This document shows positions 33,097-44,471 of a stretch of 64,000 nucleotides of DNA, one piece after another. Source of the stretch: Nannocystis sp. RBIL2 (GTDB lineage Bacteria; Myxococcota_A; Polyangia; Nannocystales; Nannocystaceae); assembly GCF_026626745.1 (NCBI RefSeq), contig NZ_JAPNJW010000002.1:5914151-5978150 (forward strand). Reading direction: 5' to 3'. The position numbers were made by a program, and so were the translations under genes. The notes below the pieces were generated by a model that searched no databases, was not told the origin of the DNA, and was given only the letters and a program-made list of their open reading frames with translations. Positions within the stretch are counted from its first letter, which is position 1. Every line of letters starts with the position of its first letter.

Positions 33097-33786
33097 ATGC
33101 AGCGCGATCTCGAGGGGCTCACCATCGTCGTCACCGGAGGCGCAGGCGCGCTCGGCGGGGCGGTCGTGCAAGAACTGGCCGAGGCCGGCGCGTCGATCGT
33201 GGTGCCGGCGATCGACGACGGTCCGACCGACCGCGTCGCCGGCGTGCGCTACGTGCCGCGGATCGACCTGGCCAACGAGGCGGCCGTCAACGCGCTGTAC
33301 GCCGAGCTGCCGACGCTGTGGGCCTCGGTCCACGTGGCGGGCGGCTTCACCTGGAAGAAGATCGAGGACACCGACCTGGCGGCGCTGCAGGGCCAGTGGA
33401 CGATCAACGCGGTGACGGCGTTTTTGTGCAGCCGCGCGGCGGTGGCGAAGATCCGCGCCAGCGGCAAGCAGGGCGGGCGGATCGTCAACACCGTCGCCCG
33501 CACCGTCGCCCAGCCGACCGCAGGCATCAGCGCCTACGCGATGTCGAAGGGCGCCGTGGTCGCGCTCACCACCCAGCTCGCGGTCGAGCTGCGCGACGAG
33601 GGCATCACGGTCAACGCGATCGCCCCAGGCCTCATCGACACGCCGGCCAACCGCCGCGACATGCCCGACGCCGACTTCTCGCGCTGGACGAAGCCGGCGG
33701 AGATCGCCCGGGTCATCCACACGCTGGTGTCGCCGGGGCTCGGCGTGACGAGCGGCGCGATCGTGCCGGTCCACGGCCTGTCCTGA
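33097..33786 (+). CDS. Short-chain dehydrogenase/reductase (SDR)
   Basis: Encodes 229 residues with a clear ribosome site (AAGGAAGG, 11 bases before ATG). Classical SDR motifs: TGGAGALGG (NAD(P)-binding, residues 14-22), AGG at about 83, catalytic YAMSK (Y-x3-K), and the preceding VARTVAQPTAGIS where Ser/Thr may act. The end VTSGAIVPVHGLS matches classical SDRs. The substrate cannot be read. It follows the cytochrome gene, but the 67-base gap with a decayed palindrome (TTCGGACAGGTC, 33033) suggests separate control. Confidence 0.9.
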   Translation: MQRDLEGLTIVVTGGAGALGGAVVQELAEAGASIVVPAIDDGPTDRVAGVRYVPRIDLANEAAVNALYAELPTLWASVHVAGGFTWKKIEDTDLAALQGQWTINAVTAFLCSRAAVAKIRASGKQGGRIVNTVARTVAQPTAGISAYAMSKGAVVALTTQLAVELRDEGITVNAIAPGLIDTPANRRDMPDADFSRWTKPAEIARVIHTLVSPGLGVTSGAIVPVHGLS

Positions 33787-33793
33787 GGCCGCG

Positions 33794-33842
33794 CCTGTCC
33801 TTCGGCGCAGGTCGCGAAGGACAGGTCGTGAGAGACAGGTGC
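33794..33842. repeat. Palindrome cluster just after the SDR gene
   Basis: An 11-bp inverted repeat (CCTGTCCTTCG 33794-33804; complement 33815-33825; 10-base loop) begins seven bases after the SDR stop, followed by GTGAGAGACAGGTGCC with a further half-site. It could serve as the SDR mRNA 3' end; there is no T-tract. Confidence 0.75.
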
Positions 33843-33891
33843 CGCGCTCCGTCGGCGCGGCGCTACGTGACGCCGGCCGCCGAGACGGCGG

Positions 33892-34740
33892 TCAGGGCAG
33901 CGCGCCCTCATCGATCCACGCGGCGATCTCGTCGATCACGTCTTGCGGCAGGGGCGCCGCTTCGGCCGGCATCCGAACGCCGTTGCCGCCGACATCGACG
34001 TGCGTGCCGTTCACCTTGTGCCAGAGGTAGCTGCTCTCGTGGTCGCCCGGGGCGACGCGGAGGAGCGGCACCTCGAGCGACGGTTGGTTGACGATGCTGT
34101 CGTAGGCGAGGTCCTCCGTGAGGACGAACCAACCCGAAGCCGACCCGCCCTGGACGTGGCACTCGATGCAGTAGGTGTTCCAGATCGGCTGCACCGCCGC
34201 GCCCGGGCCCGGGACCCGGCAATTGCCGTCGATGCACGCCTCGCCGCCGCCGACGTCGCACTCGTCGTCGCTGGCGCACTCGAAGCACGCGGGCTCCTCG
34301 GGCGCGAGCTCGTGGCCCTGCGCGAGACCGGCCTTGCAGGCGGTGATGCACAGCTCGGCGTCGGCCGGCGTGCCGGTCCAGCAGGAGCTGGCCTCACCGA
34401 AGTCCTCCTGGGCGTCGAGCAGCCCGCCGGGGTTGGTGACCGCGACGCACTCGATATAGCGATTGCACGGCACGCGGTTCGCAGCCGGGCCGCCGGTCGG
34501 GTCGCCCGTCGTCGTCGACGTCGGGTCGGTGGTCGGGGGTCCCTCGGTGGCGGGCCCGCCGGTATCGTCGGACGTCGTCGAGGTGTCGCTCGGGTTCCCG
34601 GACGGATTTGGACCCGATCCCGACACGGGCGCGGAGGCCGTGGGATTGGTCGTCAACGTGTCGAGGGGGTCGCTGTCGTTGCCGCAGCCGATAGCGAGGG
34701 CCGCGGTCAAGCAAGCCGATACGCACCATTGGTGTGCCAT
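33892..34740 (-). CDS. Haem-binding lipoprotein with Cys-rich module
   Basis: Encodes 282 residues from ATG 34740, chosen because it gives a lipoprotein signal (CLTAALAIGC). A Thr/Ser/Gly/Pro linker (to about residue 90) leads to a Cys-rich module CNRYIEC-x21-CW-x9-C-x3-C (about 90-135), then a small disulphide-rich patch (CFECASDDECDVGGGEACIDGNC), then a cytochrome-c-like end: CIECH (c-type haem site) followed by PLLRVAPGDHESSYLWHKVNG and VRMPAEAAPLPQDVIDEIAAWIDEGA, as in planctomycete-type cytochromes. It should be outer-membrane-anchored and bind one haem. The Cys-rich module is shared with the lipoprotein at 44472. Followed by no visible terminator; convergent with the SDR. Confidence 0.8.
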   Translation of the reverse strand: MAHQWCVSACLTAALAIGCGNDSDPLDTLTTNPTASAPVSGSGPNPSGNPSDTSTTSDDTGGPATEGPPTTDPTSTTTGDPTGGPAANRVPCNRYIECVAVTNPGGLLDAQEDFGEASSCWTGTPADAELCITACKAGLAQGHELAPEEPACFECASDDECDVGGGEACIDGNCRVPGPGAAVQPIWNTYCIECHVQGGSASGWFVLTEDLAYDSIVNQPSLEVPLLRVAPGDHESSYLWHKVNGTHVDVGGNGVRMPAEAAPLPQDVIDEIAAWIDEGALP

Positions 34741-34818
34741 GCCTGCATGGTATCGGCGAGGCGGAACGCGCGCAACCGTCGGGGTGCCCCTGCAACGCGG
34801 TGGCGCGCGCCCGAAGAA

Positions 34819-34860
34819 CATGTCGCACAAAACATGTCGGAAAAGACATGCTCCATGTCC
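34819..34860. repeat. Decayed dispersed palindromes (CATGTC cluster)
   Basis: Four CATGTC or GACATG half-sites in 42 bases between divergently placed genes (upstream of the haem lipoprotein, downstream of boxB). Read as a row of overlapping, partly decayed copies. Confidence 0.6.
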
Positions 34861-34889
34861 ATCGCCTTCTCACGGAGCCGCGGGCCCTG

Positions 34890-34930
34890 AAAAAACGCGA
34901 AACGGCCCCGGTTCGCCGAACCGGGGCCGT
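34890..34930 (-). terminator. Rho-independent terminator of boxB
   Basis: Perfect inverted repeat ACGGCCCCGGTTCG/complement (34902-34930, two-base loop) followed on the minus strand by TTCGCGTTTTTTC. It lies 24 bases after the boxB stop. The sequence CGAAACGGCC at its edge matches the end of the long form of the dispersed element. Confidence 0.9.
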
Positions 34931-34954
34931 CTGCTGTCCGCGCTGGCGCGCGGC

Positions 34955-36379
<1,425 letters not shown>

Positions 36380-36415
36380 GGGATCCGTGTGCTCCAAAAA
36401 CGATCGGGGGGGTAC

Positions 36416-38134
<1,719 letters not shown>

Positions 38135-38586
38135 ATCGAAGTGTGCTCTCGCACGGCTTCGCAGATGCGTGCGGTGGGCCGGGGGAGCGCCGTGGCGATC
38201 GTCGCGCGACCCTCGACGTCGCTGCGGATCGCGGCGAACCCGTGTGGACGCGCACGCGTGTGCGCTCGCACGGAATGCGGAATTTCGGGCTCCAACGGTG
38301 TTCTACGGCGAATTTTTCCGAGTTCCATCGGCGCTCGACCGGCGGTAGATGACCTGTCCTTCGGGACAAGTCGTGTGCTGACTCGCCGCGCCGCGTCACG
38401 ATGTCCGAAGGTGCCGCGATCGTCGCGAGCTCCGCGGTCGCGAAGATGACACGCATCGCACCGCGTGCATCGGCCGCCGCGTGGCGCTGCGACAGAGCCG
38501 TGTGCATCCGCACGGCGATCTGTCCCATGGGTCTGGATCTCCTCTCAAGCGCGACTTCAAGCCGCTGCGAGTGCTAGACAAGCTTC
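38135..38586. other. Divergent intergenic region between boxC and a HAD phosphatase
   Basis: No gene is supported; short frames lack ribosome sites. The stretch 38270-38335 is relatively AT-rich and probably contains the boxC promoter, but I cannot assign boxes. An exact dispersed palindrome lies at 38355-38368. Confidence 0.45.
38352..38372. repeat. Dispersed palindrome, exact, UUCG loop
   Basis: CCTGTCC-TTCG-GGACAAG; core 38355-38368. As RNA this is a C(UUCG)G tetraloop hairpin. A half-site (ATGTCCGAAGGTGCC) follows at 38401. Confidence 0.85.
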
Positions 38587-39243
38587 GTGCTCCGCGGCGT
38601 CCTCTTCGACCTCGACGGTGTGCTGGTCGACTCGCTGGCCTCGATCGGCGCTTGCTTCAACCACGCGCTGCAGACGCTCGGTCGGCCGCCGCTGCCGCTG
38701 GCGTCGCTCCGGCCGCTGATCGGGCCGCCGCTCGAAGAGAGCGCGCAGTCGGTGATCGGCGACGACCCGCAGCTGCTCGCTCGCTTCATCGCCGCCTATC
38801 GCGAGCGGTACGCGGCGACCGCCGTCGCCGAGACGCGGCCCGCCGCCGGGCTGGTCGAGGTGATGACGGAGCTGGCGGCGCGCACCGACCTGGCGGTGGC
38901 GACCAGCAAGCCCGAGGTGTTCGCGCGGCCGATCCTCGCCGGACTCGGCGTGGACCACTGCTTCCGGGCGATCTGCGGCCGCTCGCTCGAGCTCGACGCC
39001 GAGCCGAAGGCAGCCGTGATCGCCCGCGCCTTGCAGTCGTTCGCCGGCCGCGCCGAGGGCCTGGTGATGGTCGGTGACCGCCGCCACGACGTGATCGGCG
39101 CCGCGGCCCACGGCATCCCGACGATCGGGGTGCTGCACGGGATGGGCAGCGAGGACGAGCTCCGCGCAGCCGGCGCTCGCTGGCTGGCGGCCGATCTGCG
39201 CGCGCTGCCCGGGCTGCTGCGCGAGATCGAAGCGCAGCTCTGA
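38587..39243 (+). CDS. HAD-family phosphatase, phosphoglycolate phosphatase-like
   Basis: Encodes 218 residues from GTG 38587. HAD motif I LFDLDGVLVDS (the nucleophile Asp), motif II AVATSKPEV, lysine in EPKAAVI, motif IV MVGDRRHDVIGAAAHG. A helical cap of class C1 lies between. The family includes phosphoglycolate phosphatase (Gph) and pyrophosphatase PpaX; the exact substrate cannot be fixed from sequence. The gene is alone; a cluster of decayed palindromes follows. Confidence 0.88.
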   Translation: MLRGVLFDLDGVLVDSLASIGACFNHALQTLGRPPLPLASLRPLIGPPLEESAQSVIGDDPQLLARFIAAYRERYAATAVAETRPAAGLVEVMTELAARTDLAVATSKPEVFARPILAGLGVDHCFRAICGRSLELDAEPKAAVIARALQSFAGRAEGLVMVGDRRHDVIGAAAHGIPTIGVLHGMGSEDELRAAGARWLAADLRALPGLLREIEAQL

Positions 39244-39287
39244 CCCTCATTTTAATTTTTAAATATGGGCAGTAGCGAATGACGACA

Positions 39288-39320
39288 CATGCCTGGAAGG
39301 GCATGTCCGTAAGTTCATGC
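39288..39320. repeat. Dispersed palindrome variant after the HAD phosphatase
   Basis: CATGCC-TGGAAG-GGCATG (39288-39305), a perfect 6-bp stem, followed by GTCCGTAAGTTCATGC. Just upstream, 39250-39264 is an AT-rich TTTTAATTTTTAAAT, the most AT-rich spot of the window, which could contribute to termination of the phosphatase mRNA. Confidence 0.65.
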
Positions 39321-39494
39321 TTTAAAAAGAGGCGCGGGCGGGTTTCGGCGGGCGAGCGGGCTCAGCCGTGGCGAGCGATCGCCGGGATCGGGTCGCGGAT
39401 CTCAGGGTCGGCGACATCGTGCTTCCAGGTAGAGCGCAGGCCGAGGCGGACGGGTCGCCGCGGGCGACGCGACGAGGATGAGGATGTCGAGGCG

Positions 39495-40826
39495 TCAGAC
39501 TTCGCCTGTTCCGTGGGACAGCCAGGCGACCAGCTCGAGGTGCGGGGTCTGGGGCAGGGTGTCGTAGGCGCGCAGGCGGCGGAGGACGTAGCCGCCCGCC
39601 TGCAGGACGGCGAGATCGCGGACCAGGGCGTCGGCGCTGCAGCTCATGATCTGCAGGCGCGGCGCGGCCATCCGGACCAGCGCGGCGGACACGGCGGGGC
39701 CCATGCCGCCGCGCGGCGGGTTGGCGACGACGAGCTCGGGGGCGCGCCCTTCTGCCTGCAGGCGGGCCAGGAAGACCTCGGCCGGCTCGGCCGGGACGCC
39801 CAGAGCCGCGGCGCTCTCGGGGTAGGACTCGCACGGGACGACCTCGGCGAACTCGCGGCGCAGCAGGGCGGTGGTCACCCCGGCGCCGGCGTAGAGGTCG
39901 AACGCGAGGGCGCCGCGGTGCGGGGCGCCGGCCTCGTCGGCGACGAGGTCGCGGTAGGCCAGCTCGGCGACGCGCGGGTTGGGCTGCAAGAAGCCGAGCG
40001 GGCCGACCTCGACGGGCACGCCAGCGAGGCTGACCGAAAGGACAGATTTTCCTCGAAGCGATACCGGTGGCTCGCCGCGCACCGCGTTGCCGCGGCCGGC
40101 CTGCACGCTCCACGCGACCCCGACCGGAATCTTCAAGGCCTCGGGTAGCAGCTCGGCGGCGCGGCTCGGGCGCGCCGCGGTGATCAGCGTCAGAAGGACG
40201 TCGTGGCGGTCCAATTTAAACCACGCGTAGCGGAGGTCGCCGGCGCCGGTGGATTCGTCGTAGGGCTCGATCGCCAGGGCCGAGGCGGCCGCCTGCAGCT
40301 CGCGCGCGGCCGCGGCGATGGCAGGGTGGTCGACGCGGCAGTCGTCCATCGCCGCCGGGGCGTGCGAGCCGCGGTGGTAGCTGCCCACGAGGACATGTCC
40401 CGAAGTGCCGGTGACGATGCGCTTGCTCGACCAGCGGTAGCCCCACTCGTCGGGACCGGCGACCAGCGGGCCGGGGTCGAGGCCGTGGCGGCGGACCAGC
40501 GCGGCGCGCTTGAGCTCGCGCTGGGCGGCGACGTCCAGCGCCTGCAGCGGGCAGCCCGAGCACGCGCCCGCCCGCGGGGCCGCGCCGGCGTCGCTGTGCG
40601 GGCACGGCGGGGCGCGACGGGCGGGGTGGGCCTGCAGCAGCGAGAGGAGGCGGGCGTGGGCCCGCGGGGCCTGGCGCGAGGCGTGCTCGACCCGGACCTC
40701 GGCGCGCTCGCCCGGGTAGCCCCCGGGGACATGTACCGAAGTACCTGCGCTTTCGGACAGGCCGTCGCCCTCGGGCGAGAGCAGCTCGAGGTCGACCGTG
40801 ATGACGTCGCCGGCGCGCACGCTCAC
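39495..40826 (-). CDS. RlmD/RumA-like 5-methyluridine methyltransferase with Fe-S site
   Basis: Encodes 443 residues from GTG 40826, overlapping the aroA stop by four bases. A TRAM-like N-domain (DVITVDLELLSPEGDGLSES) is followed by an Fe-S cluster motif (CPHSDAGAAPRAGACSGC plus MDDC), then a SAM domain with FDLYAGAGVTTALL and NPPRGG, and the nucleophile Cys in IMSCSADALVRDL. This is the pattern of RlmC/RlmD/TrmA-like enzymes that make m5U in rRNA or tRNA. It is the last gene of the operon 42106-aroA. Three decayed dispersed palindromes (near 39508, 40391 and 40733) are read in frame, for example GTSGHVLVG. Confidence 0.9.
   Translation of the reverse strand: MSVRAGDVITVDLELLSPEGDGLSESAGTSVHVPGGYPGERAEVRVEHASRQAPRAHARLLSLLQAHPARRAPPCPHSDAGAAPRAGACSGCPLQALDVAAQRELKRAALVRRHGLDPGPLVAGPDEWGYRWSSKRIVTGTSGHVLVGSYHRGSHAPAAMDDCRVDHPAIAAAARELQAAASALAIEPYDESTGAGDLRYAWFKLDRHDVLLTLITAARPSRAAELLPEALKIPVGVAWSVQAGRGNAVRGEPPVSLRGKSVLSVSLAGVPVEVGPLGFLQPNPRVAELAYRDLVADEAGAPHRGALAFDLYAGAGVTTALLRREFAEVVPCESYPESAAALGVPAEPAEVFLARLQAEGRAPELVVANPPRGGMGPAVSAALVRMAAPRLQIMSCSADALVRDLAVLQAGGYVLRRLRAYDTLPQTPHLELVAWLSHGTGEV
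40391..40400. repeat. Merged-form dispersed palindrome in the RlmD-like gene
   Basis: GGACATGTCC followed by CGAAG, in frame on the minus strand (TSGHVL). A more decayed double copy lies at 40731-40760 near the start of the same gene. Confidence 0.65.
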
Positions 40827-42109
40827 TCGACCATGCCGAGGCCGGCGAGGACCTCGAAGTATTTCGGGAAGGTCTTGGCGACGCAGCCGGGGTCGCGGAT
40901 CGTGACGTGGCCGGCCAGGCTGAAGGCCATGGCGACGCGGTGGTCGCGGTAGGTGTCGATCGCCGCGTCCTGGGCGATCTGCGCCGGCGGGGTGATGTCG
41001 AGGCCGTCCTCGTGCTCGACGACCTCGGCGCCGAGCTTGCGCAGCTCGGTGGCGGCGGCGGCGATCCGGTCGCTCTCGTGGTGGCGGAGCACGTCGACGC
41101 CGCGGATCCGCGTCGGCCCCGCGGCGTGCAGGGCGAGCACTGCGGCGGTCAGGGTGGTGTCGGGCATGTCGGACAGGTCGAGGTCGACGCCGTGCAGGGT
41201 ACCTGTCCCGCGGACCAGGGTGATCTCCGGGCCCTGCAGGACGTGGGCGCCCATGCGCCCGAGGACGTCGCAGAAGCGGGCGTCACCCTGCTGACTGGCG
41301 CGGCCGAGGCCGGGCACGCGCACCTCGCCGCCGAAGATCGCCGCCAGCGACAGCAGGTAGGTCGCGGCCGAGGCGTCGGGCTCGACGTGATAGTCGCGGC
41401 CGCGCAAGGTGGTGGGGCTGACCTCGAGGACATCTTGCTCGACCCACCGGGCGTCGGCCCCGAAGTCGCGCAGACAGGCGAGGGTCATGTCGACGTAGGG
41501 CCGCGCGGGGGTGCCCTGCTCGAGAACGACGCGCAGGGGGGCCTCGGCCAGCGGGGCGGCGAGCAGGAGGGCGGAGATGAACTGCGAGCTCGGCGGGCGG
41601 GCGAGGCGGATCTCGCCGCCGCGCAGGCGGGCGCCGTGGATCTCGCACGGCAACATGTCGTCGGCGCCGAGGCAGCGGATGTCGGCGCCCTGGGCCCGCA
41701 GGGCCTGCAGGAGGCCCTCCATGGGCCGCTCCCGCATGCGCGCGCTGCCGTCGACGCGGCAGGCGATCGGCGAGGCGGCGAACACCGCGGCGAGGAAGCG
41801 CGCGGCGGTCCCGGCGGTGGCGACGTCGATCGGCCGCTCGGGCTCGTCGACGCGCGGCAGCGGGCCGCCGACGCCAGTGACGCGGACCTCGCTGGCGTCC
41901 TCGCTGGCCTCGCAGACGACGCCGCAGCGGCCGAGGGCGGCGCGCATGACCTGGGTGTCCTCGGAGTCGAGGCAGCCGCGCAGCATGGATGTCCCTTCGG
42001 ACATGGCCGCAAGGACAAGTGCGCGGTTGGTCAGGCTCTTCGAGCCGGGCGGGGTGAGGGCGGCCACGATCGGGCCGGGCGGGGGGCGGACGCGGACTTC
42101 GCTCGTCAT
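40823..42109 (-). CDS. aroA: 3-phosphoshikimate 1-carboxyvinyltransferase (EPSP synthase)
   Basis: Encodes 428 residues. AroA joins phosphoenolpyruvate to shikimate-3-phosphate, step six of the shikimate pathway. Family motifs: PPGSKSLTNRAL (residues about 18-29), ATAGTAARFL, the RERPM segment, VEPDASAATYLLS, LGxxDMPDT and YRDHRVAMAFSLAG. Its ATG overlaps the stop of the upstream membrane gene by four bases, and its own stop overlaps the RlmD-like start by four, so the three genes form a tightly coupled operon. An exact dispersed palindrome (41990-42003) encodes AMSEGTSML in the region after SLTNRAL, where other AroA proteins usually have a less variable GxSxIxxxL segment, so the element sits close to a conserved site. 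Confidence 0.96.
   Translation of the reverse strand: MTSEVRVRPPPGPIVAALTPPGSKSLTNRALVLAAMSEGTSMLRGCLDSEDTQVMRAALGRCGVVCEASEDASEVRVTGVGGPLPRVDEPERPIDVATAGTAARFLAAVFAASPIACRVDGSARMRERPMEGLLQALRAQGADIRCLGADDMLPCEIHGARLRGGEIRLARPPSSQFISALLLAAPLAEAPLRVVLEQGTPARPYVDMTLACLRDFGADARWVEQDVLEVSPTTLRGRDYHVEPDASAATYLLSLAAIFGGEVRVPGLGRASQQGDARFCDVLGRMGAHVLQGPEITLVRGTGTLHGVDLDLSDMPDTTLTAAVLALHAAGPTRIRGVDVLRHHESDRIAAAATELRKLGAEVVEHEDGLDITPPAQIAQDAAIDTYRDHRVAMAFSLAGHVTIRDPGCVAKTFPKYFEVLAGLGMVE
41988..42018. repeat. Dispersed palindrome, exact, in aroA
   Basis: TGTCC-CTTC-GGACA (41990-42003) then TGGCCGCAAGGACAAG. Read on the minus strand as AMSEGTSM, within 15 residues of the conserved SLTNRAL motif. Confidence 0.8.
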
Positions 42110-43356
42110 TGGATGACCTCGAATTCGACGCGACCCACCAGCTGGTCGTCCTCGGTGACGACGTCGATGCTCCACGGGCCGGTGCGGTCGGACGGGATGT
42201 GGAACGAGCGCAGGGTCGAGCGCAGGCGCACGCTGCCGGGCGGCGGGTCGGCGGCCGGCTCGCTGGGGCCGCGCTGGACCTCGAGCCCGTGGTGGCGCCA
42301 CACGTGGAGCAGGTTGTCGCCGCGGCCGCCGGGGGTGATGACGTCGGTGAGCGCGTGCATCTCGGTGATCAGCGACTCGTGAAGGGCGCTGACGTGCATG
42401 CTGAGGCGCCCGTCGGGCAAGAGCGTCGGGCCGACGGCGCCGACCGAGACGTACATCGGCACCGGAGGGATGCCGCGCCGGCCGGCGTAGGCGGCGAACA
42501 TCGCCGTGCCGACGGCGGCCATCAAGGCGAAGAACCACGCCGGCTTGAGCAGGTTCTTGAACGGCACGTGCATCGTGAAGAACACCACCGTCGCCAGCGC
42601 GGCCGCGGCGAGCAGGGTGACGAGCGTGCGCGTGTCGGGGAAGATCGCCGGCAACACCAGGTTGAGGCAGGCGAACAGGATGAACAGGTAGACGACCGAG
42701 GCCGGGGCCTTGTAGCGCATCAAGACCTGGTCGAACACGACGTCGACGGTCGACAGCAGCGCCAGGAGGCCGAGCAGGTAGAGGAAGAAGCGGTTGTCGG
42801 CGTCGAGCGTGGCGGCCTTCCAGTAGAAGGGCACCAGGAAGAACAGCATGCTCTGGTAGAGGTTCTTCAGCGCCGTGGTCATCACGTAGAAGCGCAGCTT
42901 CGACTTGGCGTCGGTGACCTTGTCCTTCTGCCCGCGGCCCTGGCCGAAGTGGCGGAAGAACATGACGATCACCAGCCAGCCGGCGCACAGCAGCACGACC
43001 ATCCAGCGCGCGCGGTCGTAGCCCTCGGCGGCGTACATCATGACGAACGCGCCGAAGGTCATGGCGTAGGCCGAGTGCAGCCACCACAGCAGGTGGCCGT
43101 GCTTGGCGAAGAAGGCGCGGATCTTGGCGAAGCGCTTGACGGTGGCGAGGTCGCCGACCGACATGTCCTTCGGGACACCCGACGGGTCGCCCATGTCCTC
43201 GCCGACCTGCGCCAGCTCGGCCGCGGCCATCTGCAGGTCGGGGCTCAGCGACGCGGTCGGCGTGGCCGGCTCGGTCGCGGCGGGGCCGGCGTTCGCGTCG
43301 GGGACGGCGTTCGCGTCGGTCGGCTCGAACTTCGGTTCCTGCGGCGTCTCGGCCAT
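42106..43356 (-). CDS. Multi-TM membrane protein with DUF2914-like end (DUF5924-like)
   Basis: Encodes 416 residues from ATG 43356. A disordered Pro/Ala/Thr N-terminus (residues 1-70) precedes about eight TM helices (for example HLLWWLHSAYAMTFGAFVMMYAA, WMVVLLCAGWLVIVMFF, FLYLLGLLALLSTVDVVF, VVYLFILFACLNLVLPAIF). The C-terminal 120 residues are soluble, and the end SVRLRSTLRSFHIPSDRTGPWSIDVVTEDDQLVGRVEFEV resembles a DUF2914 beta-sandwich. DUF5924 proteins combine these parts, to my memory; their function is unknown. It is first in the operon with aroA and an RlmD-like gene. An exact dispersed palindrome (43164) lies in the disordered N-terminus, read as GVPKDMSVG. Confidence 0.65.
   Translation of the reverse strand: MAETPQEPKFEPTDANAVPDANAGPAATEPATPTASLSPDLQMAAAELAQVGEDMGDPSGVPKDMSVGDLATVKRFAKIRAFFAKHGHLLWWLHSAYAMTFGAFVMMYAAEGYDRARWMVVLLCAGWLVIVMFFRHFGQGRGQKDKVTDAKSKLRFYVMTTALKNLYQSMLFFLVPFYWKAATLDADNRFFLYLLGLLALLSTVDVVFDQVLMRYKAPASVVYLFILFACLNLVLPAIFPDTRTLVTLLAAAALATVVFFTMHVPFKNLLKPAWFFALMAAVGTAMFAAYAGRRGIPPVPMYVSVGAVGPTLLPDGRLSMHVSALHESLITEMHALTDVITPGGRGDNLLHVWRHHGLEVQRGPSEPAADPPPGSVRLRSTLRSFHIPSDRTGPWSIDVVTEDDQLVGRVEFEVIQ
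43162..43179. repeat. Dispersed palindrome, exact, UUCG loop, in frame
   Basis: CATGTCC-TTCG-GGACA (core 43164-43177), read on the minus strand as VPKDMSV in the disordered N-terminus of the membrane protein. Confidence 0.85.
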
Positions 43357-43378
43357 CCGGTGGGTGAGGATGCGCGAT

Positions 43379-44344
43379 TCACGAGCCGGTGCCAACCGTC
43401 GTCGTCGCGGTGGCGTCGCCGGTGGGGCCGGTGGTCGCTGCGGTGCCGCCGGTGCCGTCGGTCTCGCCGAGCCCACCGGTCTCAGGCATGGGCTCGGGGC
43501 GGTCCGTGGCCCACTGCACGCGCTCCGCCGTGAAGTTGAAGTACATCCACACGCCCTGGCCGTAGAGGCCGTGGTTGTCGATGTCGCTGAAGGTGTTCAT
43601 GGCGTCGACTTGGCAGCCGGCGCCGCCCGCGAGCACGTTCCACGGGACGAAGCTGATGCCGTTGGCCTGGCCGGCCGGCATCATCGCCGCGGCCGCGGGC
43701 ATGAAGCCGCGCAGCGCGCCCTGGACGAGCTTCTGCGGCTCGCCGTCGACCGCATAGGCGGCCGCGAGCTCGACCTCGACGAGGGCGAGGTCGAGCGGCG
43801 TCATGCCGGTCTGCGCGGCCAGCCGCACCGGGGTGCCGGAGATCCTCTGGCTGACGATGCAGGGCGCGGGCGGCTGCGCCGGGGCGTCGTAGGCCGAGTT
43901 GAGCGAGTTGGGCTCGGTGCCGCCGCAATTGCCGGCCTCGCGGTTGAAGGCGTCGGCGTCGACGGTGTGGGTGCCGGCGACCATGCGGTCGGTGCAGTTG
44001 GTCGGCTCGCCGGCGATGCACAGCGCCGACACGAACTGCAGCTTGGCGACCGCGCTGTTCGGGTCGAGCGGTCGCAGGACGAGGACGTTGCTGACGTCGT
44101 AGTCGGCGATGCCCTGGGCGATGAAGCCGTTGAGCGTCGCAGTCGAGTCGGTGCACACGCCGAGCACGGTGTCGAAGGTGTAGGTGTGCGGGTCGACGAG
44201 CTCGAGCGAGGTGATCCGGAAGGCGACCGGGCTCTCGGGCGGCGGGTCGGGACACACGCCCGTGTTGGCGCACAGGCCGTCGAGGTACTCGTTGCTGTAA
44301 CAGGCGGCGCCGAGGCCGACCGCGAGCGCCAGCGCGGCGCGCAT
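43379..44344 (-). CDS. Lipoprotein of unknown function
   Basis: Encodes 321 residues from ATG 44344. Signal ALALAVGLGAAC ends in a lipobox. The mature part has scattered cysteines (CANTGVCPDPP; LGVCTDS; ALCIAGEPTNC; CGGTE) that probably form disulphides, and strand-rich sequence such as VAFRITSLELVDPHTYTFDTVLGVC. The C-terminus is a Thr/Gly tail. The family is unknown to me; it looks like a surface protein of this lineage. Longer upstream frames cross the divergent neighbour and are not credible. The neighbouring DUF5924-like gene starts 22 bases after its stop, so the operon may begin here. Confidence 0.65.
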   Translation of the reverse strand: MRAALALAVGLGAACYSNEYLDGLCANTGVCPDPPPESPVAFRITSLELVDPHTYTFDTVLGVCTDSTATLNGFIAQGIADYDVSNVLVLRPLDPNSAVAKLQFVSALCIAGEPTNCTDRMVAGTHTVDADAFNREAGNCGGTEPNSLNSAYDAPAQPPAPCIVSQRISGTPVRLAAQTGMTPLDLALVEVELAAAYAVDGEPQKLVQGALRGFMPAAAAMMPAGQANGISFVPWNVLAGGAGCQVDAMNTFSDIDNHGLYGQGVWMYFNFTAERVQWATDRPEPMPETGGLGETDGTGGTAATTGPTGDATATTTVGTGS

Positions 44345-44471
44345 CAGAGCGGCGAAAGGACGGCGACCGGCGGCGAGCAAGGCGGCGCCATCATAGCGAA
44401 AATCCGCGCCGACCGGCCGCCGCCCGCGATGTGTGTTGCCGCCGCTCGGCGCCTGTCGCACCATCACGTCC

